NCBI RefSeq assembly: GCF_036014115.1
Contig: NZ_CP107913.1
Coordinates: 2,669,001 to 2,733,000 of the forward strand
Reading direction: 5' to 3'
DNA from: Streptomyces sp. NBC_00448
Lineage (GTDB): Bacteria > Actinomycetota > Actinomycetes > Streptomycetales > Streptomycetaceae
DNA: 64,000 nt
How positions within the stretch are numbered: position 1 is the first letter of the stretch; each line of letters opens with the position of its first letter. Below, one piece after another: positions 51,095-58,095 of this stretch. Below the pieces are notes generated by a model that made no database searches, was not told the origin of the DNA, and saw only the letters and a program-made list of their open reading frames with translations. Made by a program: the position numbers and the translations under genes.

Positions 51095-51257
51095 GTCCGA
51101 AGTCCTTCGCTGTGGCTCGCAGGAGGGTGAGGAGCGCGTCCATCAGGGCAAGATCGTATGTGTTCTGGAACCGCTCAACCATCGCCGGAGAGTCGTGCAC
51201 TCTGCCCGTGTACAGGCCCTCGACGTAGGCGACCGGCGGTTGGTCCTCGAACCACAT
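51084..51257 (-). pseudogene. C-terminal fragment of a Scr1/DUF5753-type xre regulator
   Basis: A 57-codon ORF from ATG 51257 to TGA 51084, beginning MWFEDQPPVAYVEGLYTG and ending TAKDFGHDL. The pattern FEDxPPVAYVEG ... VERFQNTYDLAL is what the last 60 or so residues of DUF5753 regulators look like. The HTH and most of the sensor domain are absent. The fragment begins 7 bp after the stop of the XRE-TPR gene and overlaps the DUF397 start by 11 bp, the usual coupling of regulator and DUF397 gene. It is probably a remnant left when the XRE-TPR gene replaced the original regulator; it may still be translated to couple DUF397. Confidence 0.6.
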
Positions 51258-51264
51258 TGAACGC

Positions 51265-52515
51265 TCAGTCGTTGTCTTTGAGGGCCGCTACCAACTGATG
51301 TCCCTCCTTCGCGCCCCGTCGTAGCAGGACAGCCGTTGCCGTATGCAATTCGTTCCACGAGTGGGGGCGACCGACGGCGGCTGCGTCTTTAACGGTTGGC
51401 AAGGCCACGGAGAGCGCCCGAGCCGGTTCGTCCGCTCCTGCCAGAGCATGAGCAAGGCAGGACCGGAACCACGTCTTGTCCCGCCGATAGACGTCTGGCA
51501 TCGCTCCCAGTCCGATCGTCAACTGATCAACGGCGGTCTGCCAGTCACGAAGATGCAGTGCCGCCATGCCGCGCTGCATGGTGAACCAGGTCTCGTCGTA
51601 GAAGTACATCCAGACCGGTTCATCCTCTGGACGACCGGCCGCTTCGTTGACGAGACTCTGCGCCTCATCCAAGAGGCGGTCCGCCTCAGCACGCGCACCG
51701 CCCAGCGCATGGCCACGAGCAGCCATCTGCGCGGCCATCCCCTGTACGCCGCGAGAAGTACCAGGAGCCGACCACCGCGCGGCTTCCGCAAGGTTCACAC
51801 AACGCACAGCTCGACCCTTGGACCACGCCAGGTGCGCCTTCATGTTGAGAGTTGTGGCCGCCATGTTGGCGTCTCCTGCTTCCAACGCCCATTCGTGGGA
51901 GCGGTCGTACCAAGCCAGAGCCGTGATCGGGTCATCCTGATCCTGGGCCATCCACGCAAGGAACTGTGCATGCTCCGCCGCCAGCCGGACCACCCGGTCG
52001 GTCAAAGGCCCCCGAGCTCCGGCGTACAACTCCACAACGGTGCGTAGCTGTTGGTGCATCACGTCCACCAACGGCCTTGAGCCGATGTGATCTTCGGCCC
52101 TGCGATGCTCGGCCAACAGCCGGTCGAGCCAGTCGAGGGTGGCAGCATCCACCCGCTGGTCTCCATCAACCACGCCCGTTACCCGGGCCAGCAGGTCCTC
52201 GTTTGGCGCGCTGCCCAGGGACAGACCGGGAACTGGACCGCTCCCGCTGTCGGCCTCGGCACCAAGAGCCTGGAACCGGTCCCGTAGCCCGAGCCCGACC
52301 ACGATCCGCTGCCGCACCTCGGCGGAGGTCACTCGTCGCCGGCCGCGTTCGATATCGGAAACGTCGGACTGGGCGAGGCCGGTCCGTTCACCCAGCTTGG
52401 TCTGGCTCAATCCGGTGAGCTTGCGGTACGTGCGGAAGACGGCGCCCCAGTCCTCACTGGCAATCGCCGTTGCTAACTGCGGGTGGGACCACAGAGGCCC
52501 GGGCGTTTCCTCCAT
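51265..52515 (-). CDS. XRE-family regulator with TPR-like sensor
   Basis: A 416-residue protein. The N-terminal HTH_31/XRE domain reads YRKLTGLSQTKLGERTGLAQSDVSDIERGRRRV; helical TPR-like repeats from about residue 130 to the end (AWYDRSHEWALEAGDANMAATTLNMKAHLAW, WMYFYDETWFTMQRGMAALHL). Such regulators often control adjacent small proteins or developmental genes and may bind signalling peptides. The G+C content is a little lower than around it. A -10-like TATATT ends 6 nt before the ATG (leaderless), inside a perfect palindrome. It stands between the xre fragment and a divergent hypothetical gene. Confidence 0.85.
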   Translation of the reverse strand: MEETPGPLWSHPQLATAIASEDWGAVFRTYRKLTGLSQTKLGERTGLAQSDVSDIERGRRRVTSAEVRQRIVVGLGLRDRFQALGAEADSGSGPVPGLSLGSAPNEDLLARVTGVVDGDQRVDAATLDWLDRLLAEHRRAEDHIGSRPLVDVMHQQLRTVVELYAGARGPLTDRVVRLAAEHAQFLAWMAQDQDDPITALAWYDRSHEWALEAGDANMAATTLNMKAHLAWSKGRAVRCVNLAEAARWSAPGTSRGVQGMAAQMAARGHALGGARAEADRLLDEAQSLVNEAAGRPEDEPVWMYFYDETWFTMQRGMAALHLRDWQTAVDQLTIGLGAMPDVYRRDKTWFRSCLAHALAGADEPARALSVALPTVKDAAAVGRPHSWNELHTATAVLLRRGAKEGHQLVAALKDND

Positions 52516-52523
52516 GCCTCAAA

Positions 52524-52539
52524 TATAGGGCGCCCTATA
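52524..52539. promoter_or_regulatory. Perfect 16-bp palindrome at the XRE-TPR promoter
   Basis: TATAGGGCGCCCTATA, 9 bp before the ATG of the XRE-TPR gene, overlapping its minus-strand -10 TATATT (52522-52527). Probable autoregulatory operator. Confidence 0.7.
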
Positions 52540-52582
52540 GGGCCTTGGGATGGGACTGGGCGATTTGTGGCGGCAAGGTCTT

Positions 52583-52603
52583 GTCACGGCAGACCCCCGT
52601 GAC
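52583..52603. promoter_or_regulatory. GTCACGG-N7-CCGTGAC inverted repeat
   Basis: A perfect 7-bp repeat with 7-bp spacer in the 136-bp divergent region between the XRE-TPR gene and the gene at 52652; candidate second operator or RNA hairpin. Confidence 0.45.
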
Positions 52604-52651
52604 CGTTTTACCGGTCCGGGGGCGTGGACAACCTGACGAAGGCAGGCTGAC

Positions 52652-53029
52652 ATGCGCGGGTTCATGGAGTCGTGGCCACCCGGGGCGAAAGCGGATGCGG
52701 GCGGGCCCGCGGTGAGCGGCGGCCGGCTTCTGCCGTGGCCGGGGCCGGACGGGGGTGCGTGCTATCTCCGGTCGGATGAGTGTGACGCGTTGTGGCGGCT
52801 GGCCGACGAGATGGAGTCGGTGCAGCTCGGGATGGGCCGGGAACTGCTGGGCTTTGTCCGCCGGACGCTGGCGGAGGCGGCACCTTCGGAGCCCGAACTC
52901 CACGGCATGGTGGCGCACTTGTGTACGGCGTTGTCGGACGCGCTGCGGGTCGCCGACAGCCGTGGGGCGCTGCTGGGCCTCCCCGGGAGTAGCGATCGGG
53001 TGGGATCGACGGTGGACGTATCCCGTTGA
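52652..53029 (+). CDS. Hypothetical protein of the xre/DUF397 accessory patch
   Basis: A 125-residue protein, not recognised. It is soluble and largely helical (CDALWRLADEMESVQLGMGRELLGFVRRTL, HGMVAHLCTALSDALRVADS). AAGGCAGGCTGAC precedes the ATG. Its stop at 53027-53029 is 28 bp before the tRNA-like element. Proteins of similar size and helical content often accompany Scr1-type regulators in streptomycetes, which suggests a regulator partner. Confidence 0.65.
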   Translation: MRGFMESWPPGAKADAGGPAVSGGRLLPWPGPDGGACYLRSDECDALWRLADEMESVQLGMGRELLGFVRRTLAEAAPSEPELHGMVAHLCTALSDALRVADSRGALLGLPGSSDRVGSTVDVSR

Positions 53030-53056
53030 TCGGGCCTGCCCTCGTTGCGTGAACTC

Positions 53057-53158
53057 CCTCTTGTAGCTCAGTCAGGAAGAGCCCGGGCGGCACCGCACGC
53101 TCTCCGTTCATTCGTGCGGGCAGGCCCGATGACTCCGGTTCGAGTCCGGACAAGGGGA
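53057..53158 (+). tRNA. tRNA-like RNA with extended anticodon arm
   Basis: Acceptor stem CCTCTTG (53057-53063) pairs with CAAGGGG (53151-53157), discriminator A, CCA not encoded. U8-A9, D stem GCTC/GAGC with loop AGTCAGGAA (A14, G15, G18G19, A21), variable loop ATGAC (C48 opposite G15), T stem TCCGG/CCGGA with loop TTCGAGT all fit canonical rules. Anticodon stem CGGGC (53084-53088)/GCCCG (53124-53128) encloses 35 nt instead of 7: a second stem CCGCACG (53093-53099)/CGTGCGG (53113-53119) with a 13-nt loop. No standard anticodon can be assigned. It may be a tRNA mimic, a tRNA with an insert, or a pseudogene. Confidence 0.7.
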
Positions 53159-53240
53159 CGTGGCGGCCCGGCACGCGGAATTCCCGCGCGCCCGGACGGA
53201 ATGCCATCACCACGACCGACACCGTAGAAAGGAGAGCCGT

Positions 53241-54095
53241 ATGGCCGGCACGAGCGGCGGGGACGGCAAGACGAAGACGCTCATCGACTGGGAGTGGTTA
53301 TCCGCGCGGGAGTTGTACGCGAGTGAGCTGGCCTATCGGCGGCAGCAGGCGGGGCTGACGCTCATGGAACTCGCGGCAAAGTGCATGTACGAACAGTCCT
53401 ACCTCCACCGGCTGGAGCGGGGACAGCGCCTCGGCACCGTGGAAGCGGCCACAGCACTGGACAAGGTGTACGGCACCGGCGAACTCCTGGTGAAGCTGTG
53501 GCACCTGGCCAAACGCGAGGCGAAGGACCGCCCGTTCCTCGGATTGGCACCCTTGGAGGCGGACGCGGTGAGCGTCCAGGAGTACGCGGTCAGCGCCGTG
53601 CCGTACCTCCTCCAGACCCGCGCCTACGCCGAAGAGCAACTGCGTACCGCTCGGCCGCACACCATCCAGCAGTTGAGCACCCAGGTCACCGCACGGCTGA
53701 AACGCCAGGACCGCCTCACCGGCCCGGACCCCGTCCACTACCGCGCCCTGATCGACGAAGCCGTGCTGCGCCGCAAAGCCCGCGACCCCCGGACCTGGAC
53801 CGCACAGCTGGAACACCTCATCGAGGTCGCCCCGCAACCCGATGTGTCCCTGCACGTCGTGCCGTTCGGCACCGGACCGCACCACATCCGCAGCTGCCTG
53901 GAACTCATCTTCTTCCAGGACGGCCACATCGTCGCCTACACGCAGAGCAGTTGGAGCGGCCACCTCGTCGAAGAACCCGAAGACGTGGAACCGCTGCGCC
54001 TGGCCTACGACTTGCTGCGGGACAGCGCCCTCACGCGGACGGACTCGCTCACCTTCCTCCGCACCGCGCTGGAGGAGCACGCGCCGCAAAGGTGA
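53241..54095 (+). CDS. Scr1-family XRE regulator (DUF5753)
   Basis: A 284-residue protein. N-terminal HTH: ELAYRRQQAGLTLMELAAKCMYEQSYLHRLERGQR; C-terminal DUF5753 sensor with AVPYLLQTRAYAEEQLR, RQDRLTGPDPVHYRALIDEAVLRR, VVPFGTGPHHIRSCLELIFF and the final VAYTQSSWSGHLVEEPEDVEPLR. AAAGGAGAG precedes the ATG. No DUF397 gene follows it directly; the nearest DUF397 gene is 2 kb upstream on the other strand. It starts 82 bp after the tRNA-like element, in the same direction. Confidence 0.9.
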   Translation: MAGTSGGDGKTKTLIDWEWLSARELYASELAYRRQQAGLTLMELAAKCMYEQSYLHRLERGQRLGTVEAATALDKVYGTGELLVKLWHLAKREAKDRPFLGLAPLEADAVSVQEYAVSAVPYLLQTRAYAEEQLRTARPHTIQQLSTQVTARLKRQDRLTGPDPVHYRALIDEAVLRRKARDPRTWTAQLEHLIEVAPQPDVSLHVVPFGTGPHHIRSCLELIFFQDGHIVAYTQSSWSGHLVEEPEDVEPLRLAYDLLRDSALTRTDSLTFLRTALEEHAPQR

Positions 54096-54175
54096 AGGGT
54101 GCCCCCGTCCCCGGCTGGAGTTCCGGGAACAGGGGCACCCTGGGTCGCGCACGTGCCGTAGGGCCGTAGGGCGAA

Positions 54176-56482
54176 CTACGAGGCGTAGGCCTCCAGTTCG
54201 GAGAGCTGGGCGGCGGGCCAACCCGTATTGGCCGTAAACGTGAGCTTCAGGTAGCGGGCGGAGGCCGAACCGAGGGAGACCGTCGCGGTGTTGCCGGAGG
54301 ACGGGTCGAAGGTGTAGCCGGCCGAGGACTTGAGCGAGGTGAAGGTGGAGCCGTCGGTGGAGCCGAGGACGGAGAGGGTCTCGGTCCGGGTGGCCCACGC
54401 GGTGGCCGGCGGCAGCTTCAGGACGAGGCGGCCGACGGTCTGGGTGGAGCCGAGGTCGACGGTGAGGGACTGCGGGAAGGCGTTGTCCGTGCTCTCCCAG
54501 TAGGAGTTGGCGTCGCCGTCGACCGCGTTGGACGCGACATAGACGTCGTCGTGGCCGGTGTCGGTGGCCGGGCGGCCCTGCGCCAGGTTGCCGTTGGGCG
54601 GGGGCGTCGTGCCGCCGGTGGTCCCACCGTCGGTCGAACCGGAGGACGTACCCGAGGACGTACCGGAGGACGTGCCGCCGCTGCTGTCACCGGCACCCGG
54701 CTGCGGCCAGGTCGAGCAGTCGCCCCACGTGCCGGTCCACCCGCTGTTGCCCGTGCCCTGGTTGATGGTGAAGGGCGCGAGGCCCACCGGGTAGGAGCAG
54801 TTGTAGACGCCGGTGGCACCGGTGCCGGTGGCCGTGACGTTGCTGAACGTCGCGGAGCCGGGCGTCTCGGCCTGCACCACCACGGTCCCGGTGTTGGTCG
54901 CGGTCGCGCCGCTGACCGTGACCCCGCTGACGTCGTAGCCGTGGCCGCCGCCCGAGACGAACTCGAAGTCGCTGTAGGGGCTGTCGATGAAGGTGGTGTC
55001 ACTGATCTGGACGTCCACCGTGGTGATCGCCGAGTCGTACGAGTCGACCCGCAACGCCCCCATCGGGTGGCTCCAGTTGGGGTTCATCGCGCCGGTGCGG
55101 ATGAGGGTGTTCCCGGAGACCGTGACCTTGCCCGAGAGCGGGTTGAACGGCTGCAGGAACGCCTGGTTGGAGATGGCCATGCCGCTGCCGAGCGCGTTGG
55201 TGTCGGCGATCACGTTGTTCGACGCGGTGTTGTTCGAACCGCCGTAGATCGCGATGCCGTTGGCCAGGTTCGGCTGCACGATGGTGTTGCCGGTGAAGGT
55301 GTTGCCGGTGTCCGGCGAGCCCAGCGACCACATGGCGAGCGAGTCGTCACCCTGGTTGCGCAGGAAGTTGTTCTTGACGGTGACGCCCTGCGCGCTGCCG
55401 TCGAGGTTGAGGCCGTCAGCGGTGGTGCCGATGATCCGGTTGTTCTCGACGGTGAGGTTGTCGTTGTTGCCCGTCAGCCACAGGCCGCACTTCTCGCGCT
55501 GAATCCACATCCCGGAGACCACGGAGTTCGGACCGAGGCTGCCGGTGACGAAGCTGTCGGGCGAGCTGTCGTTGCGGGTGCTGACCGCGCCGATGACCGC
55601 GAAGTCGTAGAGCTTGGTGTTGCCGGTCGCGCTGGTCTGGTCGATGAAGTGCGAACTGTGCACCACCGAGTACCAGTTGCCCGCCCCGCGCACGGTGACG
55701 TCGTCGATCGGGAGCTGCGAGGTGATCGTGTAGACGCCGGACGGTATCCACACCTCCTTGCCCGCGGCCTTGGCGTCGGTGATCGCCTGGCGGAACGCCT
55801 GGGTCGAGTCGCCGCTGCCGCTGGGGTCGGCGCCGTCGTCGACCACCGAGACCGAGTTCGCGGGCTGCGCGGCGGCTGCCGCGACCTGCTCGAAGTCGGC
55901 CACGTCGATGGTGGCGGTGCCGGTGTCGCCCGAGTCGAGCTGGAGCTTGACCTTGTCGCCGGAACCGAGGTTCTGGCCCAGTTGTATACGGGAGTCGTCG
56001 AAGAAGTGGTGGGTCTTCGAGCCGGCGATGTTGCCGGTGTCCACGTAGCTGTACTGCGAGGTGACGGCGAGTTTCTGGCTGAGCTTGGTGCCGTTGACGT
56101 AGACCGACAGGGTGCCGGAGGCGCCCTGCGGCAGGTTGTAGGCGACGTCGACGGCGTTCGCCGCCTTGGTGAGGGTGAACTCGACGTACTGGCCCTGGTT
56201 GATGGTGACCGCCTGGCGGCCGGACGCCTCGGAGGCGACGGTGCCCTGGGTGTAGTCGGGCCCGATCACCTTCCCGTTGGTGTTTGCCGCTTCGGCCTCG
56301 TACTCCGTGAACGGCACCGACGCGCCGCCGCTGACGTCGAACGGCGAGACCGCCGACGCCTTGGCGGAGTTGGCCGCGCTGGCGGCCGGGGCGGTGAGGG
56401 TCAGGGCGATCAGGCCGCCCGCGGCCACTGCCGCCGCGGTGGCCGAGGCCAGCACAAGCGAGGAGCGACGTCTGGTGTCCAT
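54176..56482 (-). CDS. Secreted right-handed beta-helix glycoside hydrolase, GH87-like (alpha-1,3-glucanase type)
   Basis: A 768-residue exported enzyme. Signal peptide to about residue 38; a carbohydrate-binding beta-sandwich, CBM6/35-like (FTEYEAEAANTNGKVI to about 200); a beta-helix domain from VVDDGADPSGSGDSTQAF (about 208) to about 600; a Gly/Ser/Thr linker; and a C-terminal F5/8 (discoidin/CBM32-like) domain (LAQGRPATDTGHDDVY ... LKLTFTA). The conserved acidic set GLNLDGS (near 360) and NQGDDSLAMW (near 378) is the Asp plus Asp-Asp pattern of GH87/GH49 helices. It probably degrades fungal or bacterial alpha-1,3-glucan (or nigeran). Divergent from the LacI gene. Confidence 0.75.
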   Translation of the reverse strand: MDTRRRSSLVLASATAAAVAAGGLIALTLTAPAASAANSAKASAVSPFDVSGGASVPFTEYEAEAANTNGKVIGPDYTQGTVASEASGRQAVTINQGQYVEFTLTKAANAVDVAYNLPQGASGTLSVYVNGTKLSQKLAVTSQYSYVDTGNIAGSKTHHFFDDSRIQLGQNLGSGDKVKLQLDSGDTGTATIDVADFEQVAAAAAQPANSVSVVDDGADPSGSGDSTQAFRQAITDAKAAGKEVWIPSGVYTITSQLPIDDVTVRGAGNWYSVVHSSHFIDQTSATGNTKLYDFAVIGAVSTRNDSSPDSFVTGSLGPNSVVSGMWIQREKCGLWLTGNNDNLTVENNRIIGTTADGLNLDGSAQGVTVKNNFLRNQGDDSLAMWSLGSPDTGNTFTGNTIVQPNLANGIAIYGGSNNTASNNVIADTNALGSGMAISNQAFLQPFNPLSGKVTVSGNTLIRTGAMNPNWSHPMGALRVDSYDSAITTVDVQISDTTFIDSPYSDFEFVSGGGHGYDVSGVTVSGATATNTGTVVVQAETPGSATFSNVTATGTGATGVYNCSYPVGLAPFTINQGTGNSGWTGTWGDCSTWPQPGAGDSSGGTSSGTSSGTSSGSTDGGTTGGTTPPPNGNLAQGRPATDTGHDDVYVASNAVDGDANSYWESTDNAFPQSLTVDLGSTQTVGRLVLKLPPATAWATRTETLSVLGSTDGSTFTSLKSSAGYTFDPSSGNTATVSLGSASARYLKLTFTANTGWPAAQLSELEAYAS

Positions 56483-56554
56483 GGGGTGGGGGGGTTCCCT
56501 TCTGACGGGAGTCGCTGATGTGACGCACACCCTAGGGATGACGAACACGACACA

Positions 56555-56580
56555 GCAAGATGTCGATCGGATTTCGCAAA
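56555..56580 (-). promoter_or_regulatory. 26-bp operator copy 1, glucanase promoter
   Basis: On the minus strand: TTTGCGAAAT-N5-CGACATCTTGC. The final TTGC extends to TTGCTG, a possible -35, with TAGGGT 18 bp on as -10. The same element occurs at 57931-57956 (22 of 26 positions identical). Confidence 0.75.
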
Positions 56581-56591
56581 AATTGGATGGC

Positions 56592-56630
56592 TTGCAGAGA
56601 TCCCGCAAATAGGCCGCAAGAAACTTGCGG
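56592..56630. promoter_or_regulatory. LacI autoregulatory operators
   Basis: CCGCAAGAAACTTGCGG at 56614-56630, a perfect 17-bp palindrome, plus TTGC-N9-GCAA at 56592-56608. The palindrome overlaps the -35 region of the LacI gene. Confidence 0.75.
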
Positions 56631-56652
56631 TACCTGTACTAGAATCGACGCC

Positions 56653-57678
56653 ATGACACGACGACTTGCCGAGGTGGCAAAGAAGGTCGGGGTGAGTGAG
56701 GCCACCGTCAGCCGCGTGCTGAACGGAAAGCCGGGCGTCTCCGATGCGACCCGGGCTGCGGTCCTCACCGCCCTTGACGTGCTCGGATACGAACGGCCCA
56801 CCCAGCTGCGCGGGGAACGCGCCCGGCTGGTCGGCATGGTCATGCCCGAGCTGCAGAACCCCATCTTCCCCGCTTTCGCGGAGGTCGTCGGCGGTGCGCT
56901 GGCCCAACAGGGGTTCACTCCCGTGCTGTGCACGCAGACCGCCGGCGGCGTATCGGAAGCCGACTACGTGGAGTTGCTGCTCCAGCAGCACGTCTCCGGT
57001 GTGGTCTTCTTCGGCGGGCTCTACGCCCAGGCCGAGTCACCGCACGACCACTATGCCCGCCTGGCCGAGCGCAACCTGCCCACGGTGCTGATGAACGCGG
57101 CCATCGACCATCTCGACTTCCCCCGGGTCTCGTGCGACGACGCGGTGGCGGTCGAGCAGGCGATGAACCACCTCATCTCCCTTGGCCACCAACGGATCGC
57201 GCTGGTGCTCGGCCCGCCGGACCACGTGCCCTCGCGCCGCAAACTCGCCGCCGCCCGCCGGGTCGACCCCTCGGTCACCGTCGAGCACGCGCTGTTCACG
57301 CTGGAGGGCGGGCAGGCCGCGTCGAGCCGGCTGCTGTCCCGCGGCATCACGGCGTTCATCTGCGCGTCCGACCTGCTGGCGCTCGGCACGATCAGGGCCG
57401 CCCGCCGGCGCCGGCTGTCGGTGCCCGAGGACATCTCGGTGATCGGCTACGACGACTCCTCGCTGATGAACTGCACCGAGCCGCCGCTGACCACGGTCCG
57501 GCAGCCGATCGAGGCGATGGGGCGGGCCGCGGTGGACCTGCTCGCCGGCGAGATCAGCGGGGCCTCGGTCGACCACGACGAGCTCTTCTTCGAGCCGGAG
57601 TTGGTGGTCCGCGGGTCCACCGGACCGGTCCGCGACGCGGCCCGCATCCCCCACCCGGAGGCTCGCGCCAACGCGTGA
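56653..57678 (+). CDS. LacI-family regulator of the second alpha-glucan locus
   Basis: A 341-residue repressor paralogous to MalR: HTH RRLAEVAKKVGVSEATVSR with hinge VLNGKPGVS, then GERARLVGMVMPEL. The ligand domain shares EGGQAA and ISVIGYDDSSLMNCTEPPLTTVRQ with MalR. A -10-like TAGAAT (56640-56645) ends 7 nt before the ATG and there is no Shine-Dalgarno, so the message is probably leaderless. It sits between the glucanase and the transporter genes and probably represses all three transcription units through TTGC-containing operators. Confidence 0.9.
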   Translation: MTRRLAEVAKKVGVSEATVSRVLNGKPGVSDATRAAVLTALDVLGYERPTQLRGERARLVGMVMPELQNPIFPAFAEVVGGALAQQGFTPVLCTQTAGGVSEADYVELLLQQHVSGVVFFGGLYAQAESPHDHYARLAERNLPTVLMNAAIDHLDFPRVSCDDAVAVEQAMNHLISLGHQRIALVLGPPDHVPSRRKLAAARRVDPSVTVEHALFTLEGGQAASSRLLSRGITAFICASDLLALGTIRAARRRRLSVPEDISVIGYDDSSLMNCTEPPLTTVRQPIEAMGRAAVDLLAGEISGASVDHDELFFEPELVVRGSTGPVRDAARIPHPEARANA

Positions 57679-57705
57679 ACGGCGCCCGGTACTCCCGGGT
57701 ACCCC

Positions 57706-57833
57706 CAGGGGCGCGAGGAACTGCGCGAGGAACCGGCCACGGGCCGGTGGTCCGGAAACTCACCGTTGCGGCTGGGCCTGCGGACCCGGCGCGCCGCGGC
57801 GACGGGCCGGTCGCGCGGTTTCCCGCGCCCCTG
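57706..57833. repeat. Inverted repeat of the CAGGGGCGCG type
   Basis: A 22-bp arm beginning CAGGGGCGCGAGGAACTGCG (57706-57727) and an imperfect inverted copy ending CCCGCGCCCCTG (57812-57833), 128 bp in all. A direct echo GCGCGAGGAACC follows the left arm. This resembles the GGGGCGCGGGGAACTGCGCG element that I recall as scattered through Streptomyces intergenic regions. It occupies part of the 417-bp gap between the LacI and binding-protein genes. Confidence 0.6.
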
Positions 57834-57930
57834 ATTTGTGACCGCTACCCGTCAAGCCCCCTGACCAGCGGTCATGGGCCGCCGGCCCCCGAGGGCACCG
57901 CACACCTTCCCGTCGTAACCAAGTCGTGTC

Positions 57931-57956
57931 TTTGCGAAATTCACGCGACATCTTGC
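57931..57956 (+). promoter_or_regulatory. 26-bp operator copy 2, transporter promoter
   Basis: TTTGCGAAAT-N5-CGACATCTTGC on the plus strand. The final TTGC extends to TTGCGG (57953-57958), with TACGTT 17 bp on (57976-57981) as a possible -35/-10 pair for the transporter operon. Confidence 0.75.
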
Positions 57957-58095
57957 GGACATCTATCGGGTTAAGTACGTTGAGCCAACCCGGGACGGCG
58001 GCGCACTCTCGCGCCGGACAGCATGTGCCTCACGTGCCACGGGGGTCCCAGATCGCAGTCCAACGACGCGCAGTGGTTCAGGGGAAGGGTAGAAA

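Noticed and set aside
50741..51130. Plus-strand ORFs opposite the HAD and DUF397 genes
   Set aside because: They are antisense shadows without conserved motifs or ribosome-binding sites.
53084..53128. Group I intron, or a class II long variable arm, as explanation of the tRNA-like RNA
   Set aside because: The insert is only about 28 nt, far too short for a self-splicing intron, and no alternative 5-bp anticodon stem forms that would leave a long variable arm.
50700..54100. Integrative element in the xre/DUF397 patch
   Set aside because: No integrase, replication or transfer gene and no direct repeat of the tRNA-like 3' end was found in the window, so an element boundary cannot be supported.
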